In this document: positions 56,027 through 64,000 of the stretch, piece by piece
How positions within the stretch are numbered: the stretch's first letter is position 1
Layout: each line of letters begins with the position of its first letter
Assembly: GCA_963729875.1 (NCBI GenBank)
Contig: CAVSPR010000010.1
Coordinates: 62,001 to 126,000, forward strand
Length of the DNA stretch: 64,000 nt
DNA from: DATBSL01 sp963729875
Lineage (GTDB): Bacteria > Acidobacteriota > Vicinamibacteria > Fen-336
Direction: 5' to 3'
Made by a program: the position numbers and the translations under genes
Notes under the pieces: model-generated
The model's database searches: none
Seen by the model: the letters and a program-made list of their open reading frames with translations, nothing else
Told to the model about the DNA's origin: nothing

Positions 56027-56727
56027 GGGGAAGCGTCGCTGTCCGCCTCGACCGCCCCGTCGCGCAGCCGGATGATGCGCGTGGCCAGCTCGACCACGCG
56101 CGCGTCGTGGGTGGCGAAGATGAAAGTGACGCTCCGCTCGCGGTTGATGTCCCGCATCAGTCGGACGATGCCGCCGCCGGTCTCGGAGTCCAGGTTCGCG
56201 GTGGGCTCGTCGGCCAGGACCAGGAGGGGGTCGGTGACCAGGGCGCGGGCGATGGCCACGCGCTGGCGCTGTCCGCCGCTGAGCTGGTCGGGCCGGTGCG
56301 CGAGGTGGCTCGCGAGCCCCACGGCCTCGACGGTCTCGCGCACCTTGCGGTCGCGGTCCTTTCGCGCCCGGCCCTTGAGGATGAGCGGGAACTCGACGTT
56401 CTCGTAGACGTCGAACACCGGCACGAGGTTGAAGCTCTGGAAGATGAAGCCGATGGCGTCACGCCGCAGCCGGGTGGCGGCGGCGTCGCTCAGGCGGCTC
56501 GTGGCCTGCCCGTGGACGTACACCTCGCCCTCGGTCGGCACGTCCAGGCAGCCGACGAGGTTGAGCAGCGTCGTCTTCCCCGAGCCGGAGGGGCCGGCCA
56601 CCGCCACGAAGCCGCCGCGGGCGATCGAGAGGTCGACGCCTTTCAGGGCCCGGACCCAGGTCTCGCCCAGGCGGTAGGACTTCCGAACCCCGGCGAACCG
56701 CACGACCGTGTCGGGATCATCGGCCAT
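56023..56727 (-). CDS. ABC transporter ATPase, LolD/MacB-type
   Basis: This 234-residue ATPase has Walker A AVAGPSGSGKTTLLNLVGCL, Q-loop FIFQSFNLVPVFDVYEN, signature LSGGQRQRVAIARALV, Walker B LLVLADEPTANLDSETG and the H-loop FIFATHDARVVELA. It is closest in style to LolD/MacB/FtsE, which work with FtsX-like permeases, and two such permeases lie in the same operon (58710-61167). It is the last gene of the leftward operon, 8 bp after the outer-membrane protein. Those partners do not pump through a channel; they drive mechanical movement of lipids or lipoproteins toward the periplasm. Confidence 0.93.
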   Translation of the reverse strand: MADDPDTVVRFAGVRKSYRLGETWVRALKGVDLSIARGGFVAVAGPSGSGKTTLLNLVGCLDVPTEGEVYVHGQATSRLSDAAATRLRRDAIGFIFQSFNLVPVFDVYENVEFPLILKGRARKDRDRKVRETVEAVGLASHLAHRPDQLSGGQRQRVAIARALVTDPLLVLADEPTANLDSETGGGIVRLMRDINRERSVTFIFATHDARVVELATRIIRLRDGAVEADSDASP

Positions 56728-56735
56728 GGTCGTCC

Positions 56736-57947
56736 TCAGAGGAAGTACCGCAGGGAGAGGGCGAGGCTGCGTCGCACGGCGAGCAGGCCGAACTCGTCGG
56801 CCGCGCTCCCGTAGCGCCAGAAGCCCGTCAGGGCGACCTTGAACCGGCCCGCCGCGCTCCACTCGAGGACGGGCCTCACGTACCCGGAGCCGTCCTCCAG
56901 GCTCGTCAGGCTCACCAGGCCGAGCTTCCACCTCTTCGCGCCGGTGTGGGTGTACGACGCGTGGAGATAGGCGTGGCGCAGCTCCCCGGGCTGGCGGAGC
57001 GCCCCCGCGAGGCCCGCCGCCGGGTCCATCCCGCCCTCCGCCGGCGCGCCGAGGCCGCCGGCGAGGGCCCGGACGCGCTCGAACTCGGCGGCGGAGAGGC
57101 CGCGCGAGTCGTAGAGCACCTCCATCACGAGCAGGCCGTTCCGGAGCGCCTGCCGGTTCACCCCGAGGACCACGAGGCCCCGGACCGCGTCGCTCCGCTT
57201 CTCCACGGGGGGGGCTCCGGCGGCGACGTCCGGTGGTGGCACGGGGTAGATGCGCTGGTCGTTCCAGATGAGGCAACCCTCCGCCTGGACCGTCCACGAG
57301 CCCAGGCCGCGCCGGACCCCGGCCCCGAGCGTGCGCTCGGACTCGGTGCTGCCGAAGGCGTTGACGTAGGCCTCGGTGCCCCCGAAGTAGCCGTCGAGCT
57401 GCACGCCCGGGAACACGCCGTCGGAGTTCCAGGCCACGACCAGCCGGGGCGTGAGACGGGCGGAGCGGCACCACACGGCGGCGGTCGAGATCCCCTCTGC
57501 CAGGTAGTCGGGCCGCGCCAGGTCGACCTTGGGCTGGGCAAGGAAGGTCGGGTTCCAGTAGTAGGAGTACTGGTCGGGGTAGCGCCGCACGCCCAGCGAC
57601 GCGCCGCACTCGGCCGTCGAGAAGGCGAGGTAGGCCTCGTTCAGCTCCCCGGTCAGGCCCCCGAGCCGCGAGACGTCCTCGCCTCCCGCGATGGCGTAGC
57701 CGTCGAAGCGGGCGGTCAGCCGGCGGCTCTCGTCGCCCATCTGGAAGAGAGCCCGCAGGGACAGGGCCGTCTGCACGTCGTCCACGGCCTCGCTGCCGGG
57801 GGCGCCGGGGCTGCCGTCGTTGGCCCTCACCATCCACTCCAGGTCGCCCGACAGGCCCTGGGCGCCGACCGGGGCCGCGCCGGCGAGCGCGGCCACGAGC
57901 AGGCCGACCGCCGCGAGCGAGCGCGCCGCCCCGGGAGGGAAGCTCAC
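56736..57947 (-). CDS. Putative outer-membrane beta-barrel protein
   Basis: This 403-residue protein has a signal peptide (SLAAVGLLVAALAGAAPVGAQ). The mature part is rich in alternating hydrophobic/polar strands with aromatic ends (LTARFDGYAIAG, VAWNSDGVFPGVQLDGYFGG, KVALTGFWRYGSAA) and ends LALSLRYFL, close to the aromatic C-terminal signature of barrel proteins. No family was firmly recognised; porins linked to LolA-like proteins look similar. Its start overlaps the LolA-like stop by four bases (57944-57947). It may be the outer-membrane acceptor or gate for the cargo moved by the ABC and LolA-like components. Confidence 0.75.
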   Translation of the reverse strand: MSFPPGAARSLAAVGLLVAALAGAAPVGAQGLSGDLEWMVRANDGSPGAPGSEAVDDVQTALSLRALFQMGDESRRLTARFDGYAIAGGEDVSRLGGLTGELNEAYLAFSTAECGASLGVRRYPDQYSYYWNPTFLAQPKVDLARPDYLAEGISTAAVWCRSARLTPRLVVAWNSDGVFPGVQLDGYFGGTEAYVNAFGSTESERTLGAGVRRGLGSWTVQAEGCLIWNDQRIYPVPPPDVAAGAPPVEKRSDAVRGLVVLGVNRQALRNGLLVMEVLYDSRGLSAAEFERVRALAGGLGAPAEGGMDPAAGLAGALRQPGELRHAYLHASYTHTGAKRWKLGLVSLTSLEDGSGYVRPVLEWSAAGRFKVALTGFWRYGSAADEFGLLAVRRSLALSLRYFL

Positions 57948-58699
57948 CGGAGCGCCTCCACGGAAAGGGCGCCCGGAGGGACCGCGGCCTCCTCCAGCTT
58001 CTCGATGTCGATGACGGAGAAGCTGCCCTCGACCGTGTCGTCCCGCATCTCGATGCGGGTGGGACGCAGCCTCCGGGCGAGGTGCTTCGGTGCGCCGAAG
58101 GAGGCCGTCTTCGTCCGGAGGCCGGACCGCGTGAAGTACTCGAACTGCCGGGGGATGAAGGTCTCGGCGTCCACGACCATCTTGATCGAGGCGTACGTGA
58201 TCCGCTCCGTCCGGGCCCGGCAGACGAGGACGTACACGCTCCGGCCGCCGACCACGCTCATCGCCTCCACGCGGCTGTCGTAGTCGTCGGCGTAGGCCGA
58301 GTCCATGAGGTCGCTGTTGGCGAAGCTCGAGTCCATGAAGTCTTCCTTCGCCGAGACCCGCACGACGTTCGGAAGGCCCGGGATCGCGATCCAGATGCTG
58401 CGGTCCCGGAAGAGGTACCTCTTGCCGACCTCGGTGGGGGGTGCGCTGAAGCTCAGCAGGCTGCCCGTGTGCCGGGCCCCCTTGAGGTGGATCCTGAAGG
58501 ACCGCTCGCCCAGGCGGGGCTTGTGGTCGGTGAGCGTGAGCTCCATTGTGAACGAGGCGGGGAAGAGCGTCTCGTCCACCCGCGCCAGGACCTCCTCGGC
58601 CGTGAGGGGCGGGTTGCCCTGGGCCGTCCAGCCCGGCGCGAGCGGAAGGGCGAGCACCACCAGCGCGACGACGGCGGCGTGCCGCGACCTGGACCTCAT
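57944..58699 (-). CDS. LolA-like outer-membrane lipoprotein/lipid-sorting protein (PF17131-type)
   Basis: This 251-residue periplasmic protein has a signal peptide (RHAAVVALVVLALPLAPGWT). The LolA-like half-barrel follows: LTAEEVLARVDETLFPASFT, RSFRIHLKGARHTGSLLSFS, PPTEVGKRYLFRDRSIWIAI, KEDFMDSSFANSDLM and ERITYASIKMVVDAETFIPR, which together are typical of the 'outer membrane lipoprotein-sorting protein' family. It carries hydrophobic cargo across the periplasm. ATG 58699 is preferred to GTG 58717 because GAGAGG lies six bases before it. It sits between the permease genes and the barrel gene, exactly where a shuttle would be expected. Confidence 0.88.
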   Translation of the reverse strand: MRSRSRHAAVVALVVLALPLAPGWTAQGNPPLTAEEVLARVDETLFPASFTMELTLTDHKPRLGERSFRIHLKGARHTGSLLSFSAPPTEVGKRYLFRDRSIWIAIPGLPNVVRVSAKEDFMDSSFANSDLMDSAYADDYDSRVEAMSVVGGRSVYVLVCRARTERITYASIKMVVDAETFIPRQFEYFTRSGLRTKTASFGAPKHLARRLRPTRIEMRDDTVEGSFSVIDIEKLEEAAVPPGALSVEALR

Positions 58700-58709
58700 G
58701 AAGGACCTC

Positions 58710-59959
58710 TCAATCACGCAGCGCCTCCACGATCCTCAAGCGGCGGGCGCGGAGCGCCCCGCGCAGCCCGCCCAGCCAACCCGCCGTCACCCCGAGCACG
58801 GCACAGCCCACGTACTCGATGGGCCGGCTGATCGGGTAGAAGCGGGGGCTGACGGGTGTCGAGGACAGCTCCCCGACGTCGGTCGGGATGCCGTGGATCC
58901 CGTAGTACCAGCAGAGGAGCGCGCCCAGCAGGCACCCGGCGAGGGCGCCGAGAGCTCCACGAGGGCCGACTCGGCCGAGACCAGGGCCAGGAGCGTGTTG
59001 CGGGACATCCCGACCGCCCGCAGCGTGCCGAGCTCGCGCGTCCTCTCGAAGACCGTCATCGACATGGAGTTGCTCATGATGAACGTCGAGACCAGGAGCA
59101 GCACCCCGAAGAAGAGGGTGAGGAAGCGCGTGTCCACGGCGATGTCGGCCACGAGCGCGGGCTCGTAGTGACGCCAGTCGAACGCCTCGGTCGCCGCCGC
59201 GAGCTCGGGCCCGAGGAAGCCGGGGATCGCCCCGAGCACCGCCTTGGTCGCGCCCGGGTCCTCGAGCGCCACCAGCACCTCCGTGGCGCCGTCCCGCATC
59301 TCGAGCAGCTCCCGGGCGAGGGGCAGGGGGACGAAGAACGTCGCCTGGTCGACGGCGCTGAACGGGGGGCGGACGATCCCCACCACCTCGGCCTCGACGA
59401 TGTTGGGGACGTCGTGGACGCTCTGGGCATTCAGCCGGACCGTCTGGCCTGGGGCGGCCTCGAGCAGGCGCGCGAGGCGCTCGGTGAGCAGCACCCCCGC
59501 GTCGGACGAGCGCAGGTAGCGCCCGGCCCGGACCCGCTCGGGAAGGAGCGAGAACGCCGCCTCGCGCTCCGGGTCGAAGGCGACACCGTGGCTGCGGAGC
59601 TGCTCCTGCCCCCGGGACAGCGACGCCGGGAAGCGGATGCGCGCGGAGACGAGCCGGACCCCGGGGCGGCCCTGCAGGGCGAGGAGGATCGGGCCGGGGT
59701 CGGCGATGGCCGGCGCGAGCGGCAGCCGTCGGGCGACGGCGTCGTAGCCGCGCGCGTGGATCTGGATGTGCCCGGTCCGGTAGCGCGTGGCCTTGGTCAC
59801 CCCGTCGACGATGCGGAAGCGGTAGACGCCGACGAAGAACGCGATCATGGACAGGCAGACGACGAAGGCCGCCATGTCGAGCAGGGTGCGCCTCGGGTTC
59901 CGGCGCACGTTGCGCCCGGCGAGCCCGAGGACGAGCCGGGCGGGTCCCAGGGCTCTCAT
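58710..59959 (-). CDS. FtsX/LolE-type ABC permease, second of pair (one frameshift)
   Basis: About 416 residues. The N-terminal helix (LLDMAAFVVCLSMIAFFVGVYRF), a large periplasmic domain (HIQIHARGYDAVARRL onward to PELAAATEAFDWRHYEP), then TLFFGVLLLVSTFIMSNSMSMTVFERTRELGTLRAVGMSR, the hallmark of MacB/LolC/E permeases. The frame shifts near 58950, where one G seems lost; the last two helices (AGCLLGALLCWYYGIHGIP, YVGCAVLGVTAGWLGGLRGA) continue in the next frame to a TGA at 58710. The start overlaps the upstream permease stop by four bases. It should pair with the other permease and the ATPase at 56023-56727. Confidence 0.85.
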
Positions 59960-61167
59960 CGGAAGGACAGGGCCTCGATGGGCTTAATCTTCCCGGCCAG
60001 CCAGGCCGGGTAGACGCCCGCCAGGGCCGACACGCCGACCCCGATCACCAGGCAGAAGACGCCGATCTCGGCCGTGAACGCGGGGTGGATCACCCGGGCG
60101 ATCCCGTCCAGCTGGGGTCCCATGTCGATGCCCCTGCGCCCCGCCAGGGCGACGACGAGCGCGCCCAGGGCCACTCCGAAGATCGAGCCGACGAGGCCCG
60201 TCAGCCCCGTCTCGGCCACGACGACGCCGGCGATCCCCCACCGCGACATGCCGATCGAGCGCATGGTCCCGAGCGTGCGGACGCGCTCGAAGACCGCGAT
60301 CAGGTGCGTGTTCGCGATCCCCGAGACGACGACGCCGACAATGATCGAGAACAGCACGACGATCACGATGTTCACCCAGACGAGCCCGGCCGCGATCTCG
60401 GCGTAGACGTCGCGCCAGGAGTGCACGGCGAGATGCCGCTTCGCCAGCGGCCCCGCGAGCTCGGCCACCACCCGCGCCGTGTCGTCGGCGTCGCGTAGCC
60501 GCACCAGCACCGCGGTCACGCTCGACCGCACCTGCAGGAGGCGGCGCACGGTGTCGATGGAGGCCAGCGCGAGGTCCTCGTTCTCCTCGGTCTTGTCGGT
60601 CCGGTAGATCCCGGCCACGACCACGCTCACGGCGTTGAGGCCCCCGTTGGGGTTGTAGGCCAGGAGGGTCAGCCGGTCGCCCACCTTCAGTCCCAGGTAG
60701 CGCGCGAGCCCCCAGCCGAGGACGACGCTTCCGTCGGAGGCCGGGAAGGCGCCGTCCACGATCGCCTGGCGATAGCGTCGGTTCCACGCCGCATCGCCGA
60801 CGTCGATGCCACGGAGCATCACCTCCGCGGAGCGCTCGCCGCTCAGCAGCCGGGCCCCGCACGCCAGCTCGACGGTCGCGCCCGACACGTCGGGGCGCCC
60901 GCGCAGCGCTTCGAGGAGGGGCGCGGGGTCGTCGATGGCCAGGTGAACGGGCAGCATCGCGGCCCTCTCGCGGTAGCCCTCCCGCTCCACCGTGACGTGG
61001 CCGACCGTGTCGAAGGCCAGCTCCATGAACATGCGCCTCATGCCGATGAGGAGCGCGAGCGCAGAGGTGAGCGCGGCGATGCTCAGGGCCATGGCCACGA
61101 CCACGCCCATCGACCTCCGCCGGTCCCGCAGGGCGTGGCGCCAGGCGACCTTCAGAACCATGGCCAT
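59956..61167 (-). CDS. FtsX/LolC-type ABC permease, first of pair
   Basis: This is an intact 403-residue permease. Order: first helix (SMGVVVAMALSIAALTSALALLIG), periplasmic domain (MELAFDTVGHVTVEREGYRE to LAKRHLAVHSWRDVYAEIAA), second helix (VNIVIVVLFSIIVGVVVSGI), coupling helix region (FERVRTLGTMRSIGMSRWGI) and two last helices ending YPAWLAGKIKPIEALSF. This is the LolC/E and MacB topology of four helices with one large periplasmic domain. It is a paralogue of the downstream permease, so the complex is probably a heterodimer. The start follows the SDR stop by 10 bp. Confidence 0.92.
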   Translation of the reverse strand: MAMVLKVAWRHALRDRRRSMGVVVAMALSIAALTSALALLIGMRRMFMELAFDTVGHVTVEREGYRERAAMLPVHLAIDDPAPLLEALRGRPDVSGATVELACGARLLSGERSAEVMLRGIDVGDAAWNRRYRQAIVDGAFPASDGSVVLGWGLARYLGLKVGDRLTLLAYNPNGGLNAVSVVVAGIYRTDKTEENEDLALASIDTVRRLLQVRSSVTAVLVRLRDADDTARVVAELAGPLAKRHLAVHSWRDVYAEIAAGLVWVNIVIVVLFSIIVGVVVSGIANTHLIAVFERVRTLGTMRSIGMSRWGIAGVVVAETGLTGLVGSIFGVALGALVVALAGRRGIDMGPQLDGIARVIHPAFTAEIGVFCLVIGVGVSALAGVYPAWLAGKIKPIEALSFR

Positions 61168-61177
61168 CGCGCTCTCT

Positions 61178-62367
61178 CTAGGCCACCGGCGCCGCCGGCG
61201 CCGGGCGCGCCGTCGAGAGGGGGCGCCAGTCGCACGCCAGCGCGAAGTCGATGCAGCGCCTGAACAGCTCGTAGTCGAAGGGCGGACAGCGCACGCCGGC
61301 CGCCTCGAGGACCCGGTCGGCGCGCGTGGTGTCGAAGAGGCGCGTGTCCTTCAGGTAGGGCCGGTAGACGTCGATGTCCTTCTCGAACCGCTCCTCGAGA
61401 GCGGTCTTGGGCGCCGCGAGGAACGTCTCCGACGGGCAGGCCGCGGGACCCGTCAAGCGGAAGTAGCGCGACGTGTAGGCGACGAGGTCGGCCACCGAGG
61501 AAGGCCGCTTGTTGACGAGGTGGTAGATGCCGGGCTCGGCGTCCGAGGCGATCACGGCGAGCACGGCGTCGACGACGAAGTCGATGGGCACGAGGTTCAG
61601 GACCCCTCCCCCGGGGGGCCCGTGTCCAGCCGCACCGGCACGTCGAGCGTGCCGTCCTCGCGCAGGTGGACCCCCATCTCGGCGGCGAGCCGCCCCTCGT
61701 TCTGGTCGATGTCCATTCTCAGGAGGTCGAGGATGTATCGCGAGAACCGGACGGGGTAGTACATGGCGTTGAAGAGCAGGGTCCGCCCGTCCGCGGAATC
61801 GCCCACGATGATCGAGGGCCGATGGACGTACACCGGGACGTGGCGGCGCCGGCCGAAGTCCAGGACCATCTTCTCGGCCTCGAGCTTCGATTCCTCGTAG
61901 GAGTTGTGGAAGCCCGGCGGGTCCTCGATCGCCTCGGCGCAGAGCCCGTCCCGACGGCCGGACACGAAGGCCGTGCTCATGTGGTGGAGGGAGCGGAGGG
62001 GCGCGGCCTCCGCCAGCTCGAGCAGGTGGGCCGTGCCCTCGACGTTCGAGGCGTAGATCTGCGCCCGCTTCGTCTCCTCGAAGGTGGTCGCCGCCGCGCA
62101 GTTCACGATCCCGTCCAGGCGGCGGGCGAGACGCGTGAAGGCGGCCGGGCTCAGGCCGAGCCCGGGCCGGGCGAGGTCGGCCTGCACCAGCTGGACGCGG
62201 GAGGCCTCGCTCGCCCCGTGCCAGCGCAGGACGCGCTCCAGCCGCTTCCGCGCCGGGTGGTTCTCGCGGGAGCGGACGAGCGCCGCCACGCGATGGCCCG
62301 CCCGGAGGAGAGCCACGGTGAGGTAGGAGCCCACGAACCCGGCGGCGCCCGTGACCAGAAACCTCAT
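61178..62367 (-). CDS. Fatty-acyl/thioester reductase-like SDR (one frameshift)
   Basis: About 396 residues of the extended SDR type (Male-sterility/NAD_binding_4-like). The nucleotide site is FLVTGAAGFVGSYLTVALLR; catalytic residues are in LHHMSTAFVSGRR (Ser) and NSYEESKLEAEKMV (Tyr-xxx-Lys), and VPVYVHRPSIIVGDSADGR follows. The C-terminal part continues after one frame change at about 61595-61610, in a C/G homopolymer run, as LVPIDFVVDAVLAVIASD. Relatives reduce acyl-thioesters to aldehydes or alcohols, or modify lipid-linked sugars. It overlaps the FAD oxidase stop by four bases (62364-62367). The context of lipid-moving proteins favours a lipid substrate, but this is inference. Confidence 0.82.
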
Positions 62368-63914
62368 CTTCGGCCCCCGAAGAGATAGGTCGCGGGGCGG
62401 CTCAGCCCGTGCAGCCGGACGGACTCGCCCGAGCAGACGAAATCGGGGCCCGCGCACAGCTCGCGCTCGGTCTCCGCCGCCTCCTTCATGGCCGCGCGGA
62501 CCTCCCGGACCTGGCGCGGGTCGGTGGCGTCGAAGTACAGGTCGTACTCCATCACCGCCCGCGTGCCGTCCGCCAGCGGGACGAGGTAGCCGAACGCGTG
62601 GGGGAGGCCGTGACGCTCGCCGATCTCCCCCAGGCGCTCGCAGGCCCGGGGCACGGCCCCCGGCTCGTCCAGCGAGCAGTAGAGGACGCGCGACACGAAC
62701 TGGTGCCCGCGCCCCATCCGCGCGGGGAGGATGCGGAAGAGGTTGAGCCAGACGGAGTCGGCCGTCTCCGGCCGCCGGAGGAAGGCCTCGAAGAAGCCCC
62801 GCAGGTCCGCGTCGACACCGTCGTCGGGCACGCAGGCCCGCGCCCGCAGCGCCATCTCGACGAGCGGGCGCAGGCCGGGGGCGAAGAGCTCCTTGTAGCG
62901 CGCCTCCCCGCCGCCCTGCTCCATCATCCACTGGAGCTCGGGGTCGCGATCGAGGCTCGGGAGGGCTCGCAGCAGCAGGCCGCCCAGGGCGCGGCTCAGC
63001 ACCGGCCCGGCGAACGACGGGATGGCGGCGAGGACGCTGCGGTCGCCGATGCACACGACGAAGGCCCGCACGCCGAGGCCGTCCTCGAGCGCCCTGCGGA
63101 TCCGCGGGACGGCCGCCGGGCTGGGGGCGGCGAACATCGACACGTACGCCGTGCCCATCACCCCCAGGCCGGTCCCGATCCGGCGCCGGGCGATGTCCCT
63201 CGCGACCGCTACCGCCTCCTCTAGGCTGCCGCAGGGGACGAAGACGCAGTCCTCGTCGGGAGGGGCGGGGTGGAGCCGGATCTCCATCTCCGTGCAGATC
63301 CCGGCCTCGGCCGCGGACCGCGCGCCGGGAAGGGAGACCAGGTTGGGCGCGTCGGGGTCGCTCAGCCGGTACACGCGGCCGGTCGGGTCGACGAGCTCCG
63401 CGTCCACCACGTGGTCGATGCCCACGCCCCAGGCGTAGGACAGGAAGGAGTGCATGTTGGTGCACAGGACGTTGGCGCAGACGCAGGCTGCGGGCTCGGC
63501 CACGCTGGCCCACATGCCGACCTTCACCGCTGCCGCCTGCAGGTCGAAGGCGAGGACCCCGGGTCCGACCGTGGCGGTCCAGCGGGGGCGGTCGATGCTC
63601 AGGCCGTTCATTCGCGCGAGGTCGATCACCAGGCCGTCGCTCAGCGCGCCCGCGAGGCTCGTCCCCGCGCCCCGGGCCGCGAAGGGGATCTCCCGGTGCC
63701 GGCAGGTCCGGACCAGGGAGGCGACCTCGGCGGTGGATCCGGGCAGGGCCACGTAGCGCGGCGGCGTCTCCTCGGCGAGGGGCGAGCGGGCCCAGCCGTA
63801 GCTCGCGAGGATCGCCGGGTCGGCGCTCACCCAGCCCCGCCCCACGCAAGCGACGAGCTCCGCGAGCACGGGATCCGCGCCCTGGCCGGCGGCGGGAGCG
63901 GCAAGCGTCGCCAC
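62364..63914 (-). CDS. FAD-binding oxidase (PF01565-type), possibly longer at the N-terminus
   Basis: 516 residues from the GTG at 63914. The FAD-binding-4 domain begins near residue 50: PRYVALPGSTAEVASLVRTC, IPFAARGAGTSLAGALSDGL, VGPGVLAFDLQAAAVKVGMW, and ACVCANVLCTNMHSFLSYAWG in place of the usual His-linked region; the C-terminal half is an FAD-linked-oxidase cap-type domain. The family includes glycolate and D-lactate oxidases and alkyldihydroxyacetone-phosphate synthase. The open frame continues without a stop to the window edge, so GTG 63914 (AAGGAGG close before it) may be internal. It overlaps the SDR gene and begins the visible part of the leftward operon. Confidence 0.8.
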   Translation of the reverse strand: MATLAAPAAGQGADPVLAELVACVGRGWVSADPAILASYGWARSPLAEETPPRYVALPGSTAEVASLVRTCRHREIPFAARGAGTSLAGALSDGLVIDLARMNGLSIDRPRWTATVGPGVLAFDLQAAAVKVGMWASVAEPAACVCANVLCTNMHSFLSYAWGVGIDHVVDAELVDPTGRVYRLSDPDAPNLVSLPGARSAAEAGICTEMEIRLHPAPPDEDCVFVPCGSLEEAVAVARDIARRRIGTGLGVMGTAYVSMFAAPSPAAVPRIRRALEDGLGVRAFVVCIGDRSVLAAIPSFAGPVLSRALGGLLLRALPSLDRDPELQWMMEQGGGEARYKELFAPGLRPLVEMALRARACVPDDGVDADLRGFFEAFLRRPETADSVWLNLFRILPARMGRGHQFVSRVLYCSLDEPGAVPRACERLGEIGERHGLPHAFGYLVPLADGTRAVMEYDLYFDATDPRQVREVRAAMKEAAETERELCAGPDFVCSGESVRLHGLSRPATYLFGGRR

Positions 63915-64000
63915 CTCCTCCTTGAAGGCCTGGAACAGGCGCAGCGAGCGGATGCCGGCGGTGAAGTAGCACTGCTTGTCGCAGACCCCGCACTCCGTGC
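63915..64000 (-). CDS. In-frame upstream coding segment with cysteine cluster (partial)
   Basis: Reading leftward from the window edge, the frame of the FAD oxidase stays open and gives TECGVCDKQCYFTAGIRSLR followed by LFQAFKEEV. The CxxCxxxC spacing suggests an Fe-S or zinc site. It is either the N-terminal part of the FAD oxidase, making it an Fe-S/flavin protein, or the end of an upstream gene read through in the same frame. The edge of the window prevents a decision. Confidence 0.45.

Overview
The window is very GC-rich DNA with strong G/C preference at third codon positions. It looks bacterial and Gram-negative: it has a TonB-dependent receptor with an N-terminal carboxypeptidase-regulatory-like domain, a LolA-like periplasmic protein next to an outer-membrane barrel, a twin-arginine signal, Shine-Dalgarno sites and a GGDEF protein. 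TonB receptors of this style, many Ser/Thr kinases with membrane or WD40 tails, penicillin acylase and S9 peptidases are typical of Acidobacteriota (Holophagae/Thermoanaerobaculia type). That assignment is inference; no rRNA or other marker gene is present. Two features have an archaeal flavour: GatD/GatE and a PF04008 adenosine-specific kinase.

Layout. 0-10 kb: a partial gene, adenosine-specific kinase, a YbhB/YbcL protein, alpha-glucan phosphorylase, an AbrB/PIN toxin-antitoxin pair, a radical SAM protein, a small exported repeat protein, a membrane glycosyltransferase and an S9 peptidase. 10-14.5 kb: a probable RiPP (ribosomally made, post-translationally modified peptide) locus. It has a SagB-type flavin dehydrogenase facing a PqqD-like recognition protein, a radical SAM/SPASM maturase, a 53-residue Cys-containing precursor with its own promoter, and an HprK-like kinase. 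14.5-22.2 kb: one giant secreted protein with SdrD-type repeats and a gingipain-like (C25) protease domain. 22.2-36.5 kb: a membrane methyltransferase, a serine hydrolase, a kinase-STAND-WD40 protein, a TonB receptor, penicillin acylase and amidohydrolase. 36.5-49.5 kb: a membrane kinase, HicBA lying between two copies of that kinase's 5' end, a spermidine-synthase-like membrane protein, a Tat-exported Gfo/Idh protein, a HAD phosphatase, a tryptophanase operon (APC permease, tnaA, AtoE-like transporter) and a c-type cytochrome. 49.5-56 kb: a diguanylate cyclase, gatE-gatD and a second AbrB/PIN pair. 56-64 kb: one leftward operon of an FAD oxidase, a fatty-acyl-reductase-like SDR, two FtsX-type permeases, a LolA-like protein, an outer-membrane barrel and an ABC ATPase; it looks like an envelope lipid or metabolite pathway.

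Data quality. Reading frames from about 6.3 kb to 32.3 kb, above all 12-32 kb, are broken many times by single G or C indels, while 32.5-58.9 kb is clean. Homology-like frames resume after each break, so I treat these as sequencing or assembly errors and annotate the genes across them. I saw no tRNA, rRNA, CRISPR array or transposase gene. No gene-free stretch exceeds about 300 bp.
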